A stretch of 64,000 bases of DNA from Saccharicrinis sp050589685 (GTDB lineage Bacteria; Bacteroidota; Bacteroidia; Bacteroidales; Marinilabiliaceae): NCBI RefSeq assembly GCF_050589685.1, contig NZ_JBNGOS010000007.1:62001-126000 (forward strand), read 5' to 3'. Shown here one piece after another: positions 19,501-28,419 of the stretch. Under the pieces are notes generated by a model. It saw only the letters and a list, made by a program, of their open reading frames with translations, was not told the origin of the DNA and made no database searches. The position numbers and the translations under genes are program-made. Position 1 is the first letter of the stretch. Each line of letters starts with the position of its first letter.

Positions 19501-21432
19501 TCAACTTCTTGGTAGTTTCACGGTAAACCTCGAACCTTTTTTAGGCTGGGAACTAACCTCAATTGTTCCACCTAATATTTTTGCAATTTTATCCACAATA
19601 GCCAGTCCAAGGCCAGCCCCCACCGTTTTTTTGGAGTGTATATTATCTATTTGTCTGAAAGGCTCAAAAATATACTCCATGTCCTTTAATGACATTCCTA
19701 TGCCCGTATCCTCAACGTATATAATCAATTGGTCTTCTTTTTCGTAACAACCAATTTTAACAAATCCTGCATTAGTGTATTTTATTGCATTTTGAATAAG
19801 GTTATTTAGTACTTGTTGAAGTAAAATAGCATCTGTATGAATCTCCAAATCCTTTTCGTTCCGTTCAAGACTCAGAACCATTTTTAACCCTCTGTTCTTA
19901 GCCAACACGTGGTAAATTTCATAGGTCTCCTTTACCAATACTGAAATATTAATCCTTCCCCAACTAGGTTTTAAAACACCCGATTCGATCTTTGATAAAT
20001 TAATGATGCTATCTAAAATAGACAAAAGCTGTTGTCCGCTCTTGACAACCAGACTTGCATATTGTTTATAATCGTTTGATCCAACTTCTGTAACCTCAAT
20101 TAGCTCCGAAAATCCCATAATACTGTTCATGGGAGTACGAATCTCATGACTGATATTAGCCAGAAAAGACTGTGTGAGTCGCTCGCTTTCAGAAGCGCTG
20201 GCCAGCGCCTTATTCAATTGTTGATTCGTCTCTTTTAGATGATTTTTCTCATTAACCAGCCGTTCATTGAGTTTATTCATCTCGATGATATCCTCGCTCA
20301 ATTGTTTTCGCATACCATCAAATGTCTTGGCCAGTACGCCTATCTCATCCACTCTCTTAATCAATGCCGGATCCGGCTCATAATCGAGCCTTCCCTCGGC
20401 AAGAGATTCACTCTGAACTTTCAGTCGCAGTAAGGGCAAGGTTATAGTGCGCGATAATATGCTCACCACAACCAATGTTATCAATAAAAACACCACACTA
20501 AACATCAGGGTTTGCTGCTCTATCAACCTTAAAACCGGAACCAGTTCTTCATCAGGTACCATAACAACCAGCTTGTACCGGGTAGTTGCAATTGGCATAA
20601 AAGCAACTTCCACTTTTTTATTATTGATCACGGCCTCGGAAATTACAGATGCATTACCATTCTCAATTATATTATGAACAACCTGTTCAGGCAAATAATC
20701 CTGCAAAGGCTTGTTTATTTGATCAACCCGTTCCGAAATTAAAACCTTCCCCTTTTCATCTGCGAGCCATAAAATAGTGTTTTCTGATATTTTATGCTTA
20801 TTAAATTCATCAATCAACACAGATGGATTCACTCCTACCCCGGCTATACCAAGAGGATCTTCCAAATCGCCCATCAATACATTTACAAACAATACCGTTT
20901 TGTTGAGTTCGCGATTGTAATCAAAGTTTAATGTGGTTTTAATTTTATTTTCCAGACCTTCAAAAAACCAACAATCATCACTATCTTCTTCCGATATAAC
21001 ATCCATTAATTCAAACCCTTCCTTCCAATAGTTATTTGTTAGATTACTCACAGCAAATACGGTAGAGTATTTATAATTCTTGTAAAGATAATCCAGCCGC
21101 TGAAGTGCCAGCTGTTTAAGATCATCATCTTTCTCCTTACCTTTAAACCATGATACAATGGTAGGATCCTCAGCTAATAATTCCGACGTTTCGATAGCTT
21201 TTTGAAGTATAGATTGAAAGGAACTCTTGGAAGCCTCGAGTACGGTATAAAAATGTTTCTCGCGGTAGTCATTCAGCAAGGATCTTTTTACCGTATTAAA
21301 ATGGAAAATCCCTAAGGCCCCAATTGTGAATACGATCAGCAAACCCATTGTCAATTGCAGCTGTACCCTTATCTTGTTGAACCTGATCAATTGGGATATT
21401 TTTGTATATTTTATTATTATTAAAAGCTGCAA
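19501..21432 (-). CDS. Membrane sensor histidine kinase (Cache-like sensor, HAMP, HisKA, HATPase)
   Basis: 643 residues. TM1 lies around residues 28-48 (MGLLIVFTIGALGIFHF), followed by a periplasmic Cache-like sensor of about 250 residues, then TM2 at about 310-333 (FSVVFLLITLVVVSIL). A HAMP linker (LPLLRLKVQSESLAEGRL) and a coiled coil follow. The phosphoacceptor motif is ANISHEIRTPMNS (His near 430). The ATPase domain shows NLIQNAIKYT, VEDTGIGM, FEPFRQ and GLGLAI. There is no receiver domain and no adjacent response regulator, so its partner is elsewhere. The 30 residues before TM1 are weakly supported, and an internal ATG just before TM1 could be the true start. Confidence 0.88.
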   Translation of the reverse strand: MQLLIIIKYTKISQLIRFNKIRVQLQLTMGLLIVFTIGALGIFHFNTVKRSLLNDYREKHFYTVLEASKSSFQSILQKAIETSELLAEDPTIVSWFKGKEKDDDLKQLALQRLDYLYKNYKYSTVFAVSNLTNNYWKEGFELMDVISEEDSDDCWFFEGLENKIKTTLNFDYNRELNKTVLFVNVLMGDLEDPLGIAGVGVNPSVLIDEFNKHKISENTILWLADEKGKVLISERVDQINKPLQDYLPEQVVHNIIENGNASVISEAVINNKKVEVAFMPIATTRYKLVVMVPDEELVPVLRLIEQQTLMFSVVFLLITLVVVSILSRTITLPLLRLKVQSESLAEGRLDYEPDPALIKRVDEIGVLAKTFDGMRKQLSEDIIEMNKLNERLVNEKNHLKETNQQLNKALASASESERLTQSFLANISHEIRTPMNSIMGFSELIEVTEVGSNDYKQYASLVVKSGQQLLSILDSIINLSKIESGVLKPSWGRINISVLVKETYEIYHVLAKNRGLKMVLSLERNEKDLEIHTDAILLQQVLNNLIQNAIKYTNAGFVKIGCYEKEDQLIIYVEDTGIGMSLKDMEYIFEPFRQIDNIHSKKTVGAGLGLAIVDKIAKILGGTIEVSSQPKKGSRFTVKLPRS

Positions 21433-21509
21433 TGTAAAATTTTGTTCATCATTATAGAAATTAATTACTCTATTTATTGTTCCTTTGTGCCCTATTAAAG
21501 AATACTTGT

Positions 21510-22247
21510 ATGATGAAAATCCTATCCTATTTCTTGTCCACTATTTATTGGATTTATTTTGGTGTATTACTGCTTATCTTCCATGTAATTCAGGTTGGTT
21601 GCAATTTTATAGGAGGCTACCCACTAAGAAAAAAGTCGGTGGACATCCTCAATTTCCTGTTGTTGTATGGCTTGCGAATAGTAGGTGCCCGTATCAAGTT
21701 TGTGGGATTTGAAAACTTACCTCAAGATTGTCCGCTCATCATCGTATCCAATCATCAAAGCACCTTCGATATTCCGCCTATCGTGTGGGGGTTCAGAAAA
21801 CACCATCCCAAGTTTGTTTCCAAAAAAGAATTGGGCAGTGGAATACCAAGCATCTCGTACAACCTGAGACACAGTGGCTCCGCATTAATCGACCGAAAGA
21901 ACGGAAGACAATCGATGATGGAAATTGCCAAACTGGGCAAACATATCGAGAAAGAAAAATACAGCGCCAGCATTTTCCCGGAAGGAACCAGAAGTAAAAC
22001 CGGAAAGCTAAAAAAATTCCAGCATCCCGGAATTGCAGCGCTTGTAAAAACATCACCATCGGCCTTGATCGTTCCATTTGTGATTGACGGAAACAGCGAA
22101 TTGACCAAATATGGAAATTTCCCTTTAAATTTTGGAACAAAACTAACTTTTACGGCCTTACCCGCAATAGATCCCAAAGGAAGAGATTCAAAAGAATTAA
22201 CAGCAGAAGTGGAAGGTTTGGTGAAAAGTGAACTTGATCAGCTGTAG
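21510..22247 (+). CDS. 1-acyl-sn-glycerol-3-phosphate acyltransferase family protein (PlsC)
   Basis: Transfers an acyl chain to lysophosphatidic acid or a related lysolipid at the inner membrane. The catalytic NHQSTFD (NHxxxxD) is preceded by LIIVS and the glycerophosphate-binding FPEGTRSKTGKLKKF is intact. A membrane anchor spans the first 30 residues (ILSYFLSTIYWIYFGVLLLIF). The frame is open from 21477, but I chose the ATG at 21510, with 21513 equally likely, because the hydrophobic anchor starts directly there. It is divergent from the sensor kinase. A second PlsC domain occurs in the fusion protein at 30264. Confidence 0.88.
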   Translation: MMKILSYFLSTIYWIYFGVLLLIFHVIQVGCNFIGGYPLRKKSVDILNFLLLYGLRIVGARIKFVGFENLPQDCPLIIVSNHQSTFDIPPIVWGFRKHHPKFVSKKELGSGIPSISYNLRHSGSALIDRKNGRQSMMEIAKLGKHIEKEKYSASIFPEGTRSKTGKLKKFQHPGIAALVKTSPSALIVPFVIDGNSELTKYGNFPLNFGTKLTFTALPAIDPKGRDSKELTAEVEGLVKSELDQL

Positions 22248-22467
22248 GAGGATGCTCCCATTATTTTACATTTACTTTTACATTGGTTTTTTGAGGCATC
22301 ATAAACATAAACCCAAAAATATTCGACTAAATTTTAATCTCATTAGCTTCAGCTTTTCTTGTGCCTATGATCTATAAAGTTTAACCAGAAAACTTTTGGA
22401 GGGAAGTGGTAGTGACAGGATCCTTAAATAAACAATCTTATAAATTATAAAAAGGTCACTAATAAAG

Positions 22468-22830
22468 TGGACAAACGACCTAAAGTTGAATATTGATAGT
22501 ATTGCTCATTACCACAGGAAACTTGTGTATATGATCAATGGTTTTAATGCTATGATTGCGAAAAAACCAATTATGTGCTTATGGCCATGCTCATTAAAGA
22601 AATGAAAAAAGATACCGTTGTTTATTTTGAAACCGAAGAAGCTTTCTTTCAGAAATATAGCTTTGAAGTGTTTGCTGAACACAAAGCTGAACACCAAAAA
22701 TTTGTAGATAAAGTTGTGGATTCGGAAACGGTACTTGAACGGACGACTGATTTTATCATTCTAAAATCTTAAAAGATTGGATCCCGGAAGCCAGGATTTT
22801 AAATATAGGCTATGACCATACTAATCTGGG
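22468..22830 (+). pseudogene. Decayed bacteriohemerythrin
   Basis: Three frames together spell a hemerythrin. The first piece from 22468 begins WTNDLKLNID and continues SIAHYHRKLVYMING, matching the N-terminal WxxxxxxgIxxIDxQHkxL block. A one-base shift near 22561-22570 (a poly-A run) moves to a frame with YFETEEAFFQKYSFEVFAEH and HQKFVDKVVD, the HFxxEE...HxxxH iron-binding block. After a stop, a third frame gives ILKDWIPEARI, the C-terminal LxxWlxxHI block. Several ligand histidines are altered (HYHRK instead of HQHxK, YFETEE instead of HFxxEE). There is no start codon in the first frame. The gene is dead. In life it would have bound O2 through a di-iron site. Confidence 0.72.
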
Positions 22831-23095
22831 TAAAAGGCGCACTCCCGGAATATACCATTGAAAAAGATATCAATAGCGAAAAATACAACCCGGACACCTG
22901 GAATGGATGGATCCCGATGGATGCTTGTTGAATGCCTATCAGAGGATTCGTGATGATTGCAAGCTTAGCAAGAAAATTATATTCGATATAGATCTGATTG
23001 AACAACAAAAACAAGTGGGGATGGCTATACTTCATAATTTAACGAAAAGTGATCCACATAACCAATACCCGAAAACATACACCCAAACCTTATAG
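22831..23095 (+). pseudogene. Unidentified decayed coding DNA
   Basis: Two overlapping frames look coding but are short and lack a convincing start: one contains LPEYTIEKDINSEKYNPD, and another from about 22907 contains QRIRDDCKLSKKIIFDID and VGMAILHNLTK, ending at 23095. A frame change near 22915 would join them. I do not recognise the family. It follows the broken hemerythrin directly, so this stretch seems to be a patch of gene decay. Just after it, CATATGGCGGGTT (23101-23113) matches one end of the foldback element at 35241-35430, possibly a solo end. Confidence 0.35.
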
Positions 23096-23220
23096 AAAAG
23101 CATATGGCGGGTTTTAGTAATGTTTAGATTCTGATCATCGAATTGGCATTTAGGCGAAGTCTAATGACAATTTTGGAATTATCCAAAAAGTTTTTCAAAA
23201 GCTAAACCCAAAAATGTCTG

Positions 23221-23271
23221 TTGACAAAACAACTGCAGTATCTTAATTTTGACATACACAAACATATGTTT
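23221..23271 (+). promoter_or_regulatory. Candidate promoter and AAACATATGTTT palindrome before the LytTR gene
   Basis: TTG (23221-23223) and TAATTTTG (23244-23251) are 20 nt apart, fitting the Bacteroidota sigma consensus. A perfect 12-bp palindrome AAACATATGTTT follows at 23260-23271, within the expected transcript start region, and could be an operator. A related CATATGTT/AACATATG dyad precedes the AraC gene at 28377. Confidence 0.45.
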
Positions 23272-23314
23272 TTTGTACAAATGATATTCAAACCAAATCA
23301 CTAACTCTGTCAAA

Positions 23315-24088
23315 ATGAAACCCATCAATGCCATCATCATCTACAGCAGGTCGTCACTCAAACTGGAACAGTCCATCCAAAACCATTCTGAAATTGCTGT
23401 CATTAAAAAAATAAAGAGCTTGGAATGTGTATTTGCTATTTTAGCTATCCACAAAGTCGATCTTCTTTTCATCGACATTGACAACTTAAACAAAGAGGAA
23501 ATTAATAAGTTTCAACTTTGCCTGACTAACAATTTTAATTTTCCTCAATTGATTATTTTATCTAACGACACAAAGAGTTGGCGCGAAAAGCTGGCAAACG
23601 AAACTATTTTATATATCCCTAAACCGTTAACCCATGCCAGGGTAAATCATATTATCAAACAATTTCATGTGGACAGAACCAGGAACGAAATAAAACAGCT
23701 TTTTACCTCCTGCCCTTTCTCCAACAATGGCAGCAACCGGTTTATGGTCCCGGTTGTCACTGGCTACAAGAACATTGTCATCAACGAGATACTTTACATC
23801 AAAAAAGACAGTACAAATGCCAACAAGGTCAATATATATTTTGATGCAGAAGATAAAGAAATACTATCGGGATATATATCCTTAAAACAATTGAAGAACA
23901 TACTTGCCAAACATTGTTTTTTCCAAACCGACAGAAACACAATAATGAATCTATTTTATTTGCGCGAAGTAGAAACCAAAAACAAAAACTGCATACTTAC
24001 CAAAAACGGTAGCTCAATTCAACTCCCCATATCAAAAATACGCCTCAAAGAATTTAGAGATTACTGTCAGTCGCAATTGATTCACTAA
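23315..24088 (+). CDS. LytTR-family response regulator with a divergent receiver domain
   Basis: 257 residues. The N-terminal 125 residues follow a receiver fold: INAIIIYSRSS (the usual acidic pair is missing), DLLFIDIDNL (candidate phospho-Asp), LIILSND (Thr/Ser switch) and YIPKPLT (the conserved Lys). With the N-terminal acidic residues lost, phosphorylation is doubtful. The C-terminal 110 residues are a LytTR DNA-binding domain (INEILYIKKDS, FFQTDRNTIMNL, LPISKIRLKEF). No kinase is adjacent. It lies about 190 bp upstream of three secreted-protein genes on the same strand and may control them. Confidence 0.85.
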   Translation: MKPINAIIIYSRSSLKLEQSIQNHSEIAVIKKIKSLECVFAILAIHKVDLLFIDIDNLNKEEINKFQLCLTNNFNFPQLIILSNDTKSWREKLANETILYIPKPLTHARVNHIIKQFHVDRTRNEIKQLFTSCPFSNNGSNRFMVPVVTGYKNIVINEILYIKKDSTNANKVNIYFDAEDKEILSGYISLKQLKNILAKHCFFQTDRNTIMNLFYLREVETKNKNCILTKNGSSIQLPISKIRLKEFRDYCQSQLIH

Positions 24089-24274
24089 TACACAAACCTC
24101 TATATACTTACACTTTACGCATTGTAAATTGTTCGTTTTCCCAAAATTTCACCTATTTTTTCCGTTCAACGGCACCAAACGACCATTTTGCCATTTACTG
24201 GCTTTTGGTCCTATTGACAGCCACCCCCAATCCGCAATAAATTAAGTGTATTGTTTATCCTAAAACTTTATCCG

Positions 24275-25318
24275 ATGAAAAATTTACTACTTCTTTTTAG
24301 CGTAACAATAGTTGTTACAACTTCCATAAACGCACAGCCTTATATTGCCCTGCATTCACAAGGCCATATCAACTATTACGAAACCTTCCAGAAAACACTG
24401 GATAATGCTTTAGATAATGATACCATTTATATCCCCGGTGGTGGTTTTGATATTGGTAATGCAACCATTGATAAAACATTGCATATATATGGGGTGGGTT
24501 GGTTTCCTGACTCAGTTGCTGCTACGGCACAATCAATATTGGAAGGAAATTTATACATCGTTTCAGGAGCAGATAATGGGAGTTTATCTGGCATCCGGTT
24601 CTCTGGACAAATATTTTTTGGAACCGACGAAAGCAATCAAACTGTAAACAATTACTTAATTTCAAGATGTTATCTCCATAGTGGATCTCACAACGCTGTT
24701 TTATTTCTATCCTATAATGGTAGTATCAGAAACAATTCAATTGGTACGATTATAGAAGATTGTCTGGTTGTTGGAATAATCGCCGGAGGTTATTGTCCTT
24801 CAAGTATTATCCGCCGCAATATATTACACGAAAGAGTTAATAATTTTGAGAATTCTTTATTCTCTAACAATATTTTTTTATGGAATCAAAGCTGGGATCA
24901 TCGTACTTTTAGATCTGTTTCAAATTGTATTTTTGAGAACAACTACATTTACGATGGATATAATCCACTAGGAGGCGTAACCAATTCTACTCTAAACAAT
25001 AATATATTTCGGTATAAATATACTTTTCCGGTACATGGCAATGATGCCAACGAATACAATATCGTAAACATAGGATTAGGAACTTTCGTTAACGTACCGA
25101 ATAATAGTCCAAATTATAGCTACGATTACCACTTAAAAGACACAAGCCCAGGCAAAGATGCGGGTACTGATGGCACCGACATTGGCATCTTTGGTACTGC
25201 CCTTCCTTTTAAATATGTACCCGAGAACCCGCACATCTCCTTTAAAGACATTAAATCAAAACTTGAGGCAGACGGCACCCTGGATGTAGAGGTGCATGTA
25301 AGTGCCCAGGATAGGTAA
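24275..25318 (+). CDS. Secreted beta-helix-like protein, tandem paralogue 1
   Basis: 347 residues. The signal peptide MKNLLLLFSVTIVVTTSINA starts at 24275, chosen over the longer frame from 24251 because it places the hydrophobic core correctly. The mature part begins QPYIALHSQGHINYYETF and continues with DNDTIYIPGGGFDIG, a pectate-lyase-like start in which short beta strands and Asn ladders (NNYLISRCY, FENNYIYD) follow. It ends in GTLDVEVHV. This is a right-handed beta-helix fold without recognisable catalytic residues. The next gene is a close paralogue, so the pair arose by tandem duplication. No sorting domain is visible at the C-terminus, which is unusual beside a T9SS neighbour. Confidence 0.75.
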   Translation: MKNLLLLFSVTIVVTTSINAQPYIALHSQGHINYYETFQKTLDNALDNDTIYIPGGGFDIGNATIDKTLHIYGVGWFPDSVAATAQSILEGNLYIVSGADNGSLSGIRFSGQIFFGTDESNQTVNNYLISRCYLHSGSHNAVLFLSYNGSIRNNSIGTIIEDCLVVGIIAGGYCPSSIIRRNILHERVNNFENSLFSNNIFLWNQSWDHRTFRSVSNCIFENNYIYDGYNPLGGVTNSTLNNNIFRYKYTFPVHGNDANEYNIVNIGLGTFVNVPNNSPNYSYDYHLKDTSPGKDAGTDGTDIGIFGTALPFKYVPENPHISFKDIKSKLEADGTLDVEVHVSAQDR

Positions 25319-25329
25319 AATAAATTACG

Positions 25330-25360
25330 CTCGGGATGCGACTCCGAGTCGCGCCCCGAG
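25330..25360. repeat. GC-rich perfect hairpin between tandem paralogues
   Basis: CTCGGG pairs with CCCGAG, and inside it GCGAC pairs with GTCGC around a TCCGA loop, giving an 11-bp helix with one small internal bulge. It lies 11 bp after the stop of the first paralogue. No T-run follows on the plus strand, so a simple intrinsic terminator is not clear. It may be an RNA-stability hairpin or a dispersed palindromic repeat. Its base composition is clearly richer in GC than its surroundings. Confidence 0.55.
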
Positions 25361-25478
25361 TAAATACAAATCCCTAAAACTTAATATCATGAAACGAGCA
25401 TTTAAAGAGTATTTTTTGCGGAATAGTAATTATAAGCGAGTTCCATCTAATACATTGAAAAGTATCATTTATAATGAG

Positions 25479-26495
25479 ATGAAAACTTTACCCTTAACAC
25501 TTATCACCTTAGTTGCAGCTTTTACTCTAAACGCACAGCCCTATATTGCCCTGCACTCCCAAGGCCATATCAACTATTACGAAACCTTCCAGGAAACACT
25601 GGATAATGCCGTGGACAATGACACGGTTTATATTCCGGGAGGGTTATTCGAAATCGGCGAGGTAACTATCGACAAATCCCTACATATTTATGGGGTGGGT
25701 TACCACCCTGACTCAGTGGCAGCAACAGCGGCTTCCCGTTTAGATGGTAATTTACGTATTGTATCAGGCGCCGATAAAGGAAGCTTATCAGGAATTAGAT
25801 TACATGGCTGGTTAACATTTGGAACAAATGCTGAAAATCAAACAGTAAATAACTTAATCATATCCAGATGCTATTTTTTTAAGAGAAATTCTAACAGTGT
25901 TGTTAGTCTATCATACAACGGAGAGGTTAAAAACACTTCACAAAGTTTAATAATTGAAGAATGTGTCTTTGATGTTAACTTAAATGGCGGGTATTGCCCT
26001 TCTGTTGTTATCCGGAAAAATATTTTTCATTCAAATGTTTATCGTTTCGAAGACTCATACTTCTCCAATAGCATATTTCTAGGCAACTTTTCATCCATGA
26101 CAGGTTGCGTCTTTGAAAACAACTATATCTGTCAATCTGGTTTATCTGGCATTTCAAGTTCTATTTTTAACCATAATATATTTCGCTACACTCAAGATTT
26201 TCCAAGCTCGGGAAATATAAACAACGGCAACAATATTATGGAGCAGAGAGTAGTTGATACCTTTGTCAATGTTTCAGGCATAAGTAATATTTTTAATCGC
26301 GACTACCACCTAAAAGACACCAGCCCTGGTAAAGGTGCAGGTTCTGACGGAACCGACATTGGCATCTATGGTACTTCCTACCCCTTTAAGCATGTCCCTG
26401 AAAACCCTCATATCTCTTACAGAGTGATAAAATCAACTCTTAATGAAAATGGGACACTTGATGTAGAAGTTCACGTACGTGCACAAGACCGCTAA
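25479..26495 (+). CDS. Secreted beta-helix-like protein, tandem paralogue 2
   Basis: 338 residues from the ATG at 25479, which gives the signal peptide MKTLPLTLITLVAAFTLNA. The frame is open from 25302 and has another ATG at 25389, but both leave a long non-hydrophobic leader. The mature sequence repeats the paralogue almost residue for residue at the start (QPYIALHSQGHINYYETF) and at the end (DTSPGKGAGSDGTDIGIYGT, GTLDVEVHV), with a more divergent centre. This fits a duplicated scaffold with variable middle rungs. It lies 11 bp before the five-repeat T9SS gene, so these two are probably co-transcribed. Confidence 0.75.
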   Translation: MKTLPLTLITLVAAFTLNAQPYIALHSQGHINYYETFQETLDNAVDNDTVYIPGGLFEIGEVTIDKSLHIYGVGYHPDSVAATAASRLDGNLRIVSGADKGSLSGIRLHGWLTFGTNAENQTVNNLIISRCYFFKRNSNSVVSLSYNGEVKNTSQSLIIEECVFDVNLNGGYCPSVVIRKNIFHSNVYRFEDSYFSNSIFLGNFSSMTGCVFENNYICQSGLSGISSSIFNHNIFRYTQDFPSSGNINNGNNIMEQRVVDTFVNVSGISNIFNRDYHLKDTSPGKGAGSDGTDIGIYGTSYPFKHVPENPHISYRVIKSTLNENGTLDVEVHVRAQDR

Positions 26496-26506
26496 ACCAA
26501 GCTGTT

Positions 26507-27979
26507 ATGAGACAACTTCTACTTTTAATCGTACTTTTGTTATATGGTTTAGCAAAAGGACAAACCAACATCACCGGTTATACCTACTGGCTTGATGATG
26601 ATATGGAACAAGCCATAACCGGCACTGCCTCCGAACCTACTTTTATTTTTACAGAAACACTGGATGGATCATCCCTAACGGATGGGATGCACTTTTTTAA
26701 TTACCGGTGTAAGGATGATTCTGGCAGATGGAGTTCCGTGCTGTCTCATGCTTTTTATAAGCTTCCGGCACTGCCCCAGGCCGAAAATCATACCATTACA
26801 GGTTATCAATACTGGCTAAACAACCGGGCAGTCACCACCATCAACAGCGTTCCGGCTTCGGATATGCTCGTATTTTCGGATGTTTTTAACCTGGATACCT
26901 TATCGTATGGGATGCACTCGTTAAGTTTCCGTAGCATCGACAATCATGGTCGGTGGAGCCCCGTGATGACACATTTCTTCTATCGGATGAAAGCGGAAAA
27001 ACCGTTGGCTCCGCAAAACATCAATTATAGTGAGTATTGGATCGATGATTACGAAAAACAAATGGCCAACATATCATCATCCACCCCAACATTTAGCTTA
27101 TCGGAGGTATTAAACCTGGATACCCTTGCAAAAGGCATGCACAGTTTTAATGCACGCTTTAGAAGCGACAGCAGTTTATGGAGCAGTATCCATACCCACT
27201 TTTTTTATAAGCTGGATACCCCGGAACCGATTACCCCAAGTCACCTGACCACCTTTGAGTATTGGTTCGATGATGAAATAGTAAACAAACAAACGCAAGC
27301 AATAGGACCGGCTCAATCCCACATATTCCTTTCCAACTTCGATTTATCGAATATTGAGAACGGGATGCATGCGTTCAATTGTTGCTATAAAGACGACCAT
27401 GGCAAATACAGCAGCGTGATGAGCCATTTGTTCTATAAGCTACCTACCGAAAAGGCTCCTTATGAGGATAACGTGATAACGGCTTACCGGGTAGTGTTCG
27501 ACAACGACCCAAACCTGGTACAGGAATTTTCTATTCCGGATAACACCAGTAACCCGTTTGTATTGGATGCCTCTATCTCATGTCCATTTTCGACACTTGG
27601 AGAACACGATATATCGTTCCAATTTAAGGACAAATATGATATGTGGAGTTCGGTTTGCAGCAATCGTGATAACATACCCACTTTCACAGGTTCCAACACA
27701 TCAACATCAAACTTCGTGAAAATTTATCCAAATCCATTCAAAAAAGAGTTGTTTATTGACTATGATCTGGATCAACACTCCAGATTACATCTTGAGGTTT
27801 ACAACATCATGGGTAAATTAATCCACAAGGAATACCTTGATTATACTGTGGGACATCATCATCTATCCTTTGATAGTACTTACTCTTCCGGTGAAGATAT
27901 TGCCCGTGGAATTTACATCATTCGGGTATACACGGCAGATAAAAAAATAAATAAAACCTTCAAGGTCATAAAGTTATGA
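26507..27979 (+). CDS. T9SS cargo protein with five about 75-residue YW-type repeats
   Basis: 490 residues. The signal peptide is MRQLLLLIVLLLYGLAKG. Five repeats start near residues 21, 95, 171, 246 and 322. Each has (T/S)xYxYWxDD..., then a GMHxFxxRxxDxxGxWSS block and an (H)xFYK end. Examples are TGYTYWLDDD, TGYQYWLNN, SEYWIDD and FEYWFDDE. The last repeat is worn (AYRVVFDND). From about 403 the C-terminus is a type A sorting domain (FVKIYPNPFKKELF, ARGIYIIRVYT, final FKVIKL). The repeat recalls other uncharacterised Bacteroidota surface proteins. Function is unknown. It is likely translated with the second paralogue, 11 bp upstream. Confidence 0.85.
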   Translation: MRQLLLLIVLLLYGLAKGQTNITGYTYWLDDDMEQAITGTASEPTFIFTETLDGSSLTDGMHFFNYRCKDDSGRWSSVLSHAFYKLPALPQAENHTITGYQYWLNNRAVTTINSVPASDMLVFSDVFNLDTLSYGMHSLSFRSIDNHGRWSPVMTHFFYRMKAEKPLAPQNINYSEYWIDDYEKQMANISSSTPTFSLSEVLNLDTLAKGMHSFNARFRSDSSLWSSIHTHFFYKLDTPEPITPSHLTTFEYWFDDEIVNKQTQAIGPAQSHIFLSNFDLSNIENGMHAFNCCYKDDHGKYSSVMSHLFYKLPTEKAPYEDNVITAYRVVFDNDPNLVQEFSIPDNTSNPFVLDASISCPFSTLGEHDISFQFKDKYDMWSSVCSNRDNIPTFTGSNTSTSNFVKIYPNPFKKELFIDYDLDQHSRLHLEVYNIMGKLIHKEYLDYTVGHHHLSFDSTYSSGEDIARGIYIIRVYTADKKINKTFKVIKL

Positions 27980-28081
27980 TGCTCAATAACTGATCAGCAA
28001 AAACTCCGGACAAACATTTATTTCGTAATAAACAATCTGCATTTATTAAGTAATAATTATTAAGCAATAATGATAATTCCC

Positions 28082-28114
28082 ATACCTAACAGGTTTAAAA
28101 ATCCTGTTAGGTAT
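28082..28114. repeat. 12-bp perfect stem palindrome in a 440-bp gene-free stretch
   Basis: ATACCTAACAGG (28082-28093) pairs perfectly with CCTGTTAGGTAT (28103-28114) around an A/T loop. No T-tract follows, so it is either an unusual terminator for the five-repeat gene or a dispersed palindrome. The rest of the 27980-28419 gap shows no gene. It holds AT-rich DNA and the dyad at 28377. Confidence 0.6.
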
Positions 28115-28376
28115 TCAACCCATAAAATAAGCCTTAATAATTCCTCCTTTCGCTACTTTTCAAAATTAAAGCGTAACATGCATTCTTCACGCTATTGCGG
28201 GAAATAATTGTAATAAGTTATAATAAGATGGAAAACACTTAGTAGCGACATACTTACCGACATGCAAAACAATTTACTACAACAAATGTTAAGTTGTTAG
28301 GATAAAAGCTTTTAATTACACATATATTAAAATTGCTTGTAACAAACGGAGCCGTTTTCAAGTTTTCAAATGCTTA

Positions 28377-28394
28377 CATATGTTGGAACATATG
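28377..28394. promoter_or_regulatory. CATATGTT-GG-AACATATG dyad before the AraC gene
   Basis: A perfect 8-bp inverted repeat with a 2-bp spacer, centred 34 bp before the AraC-family ATG. This is a sensible place for an autoregulatory operator. AraC proteins usually bind direct repeats, so another factor may be the reader. Confidence 0.35.
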
Positions 28395-28419
28395 AATAAA
28401 TCGATAAACTTAATCTTGG

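Noticed and set aside
25302..25478. Upstream extension of the second tandem paralogue
   Set aside because: It overlaps the stop of the first gene and crosses the GC-rich hairpin, and the signal peptide begins at 25479.
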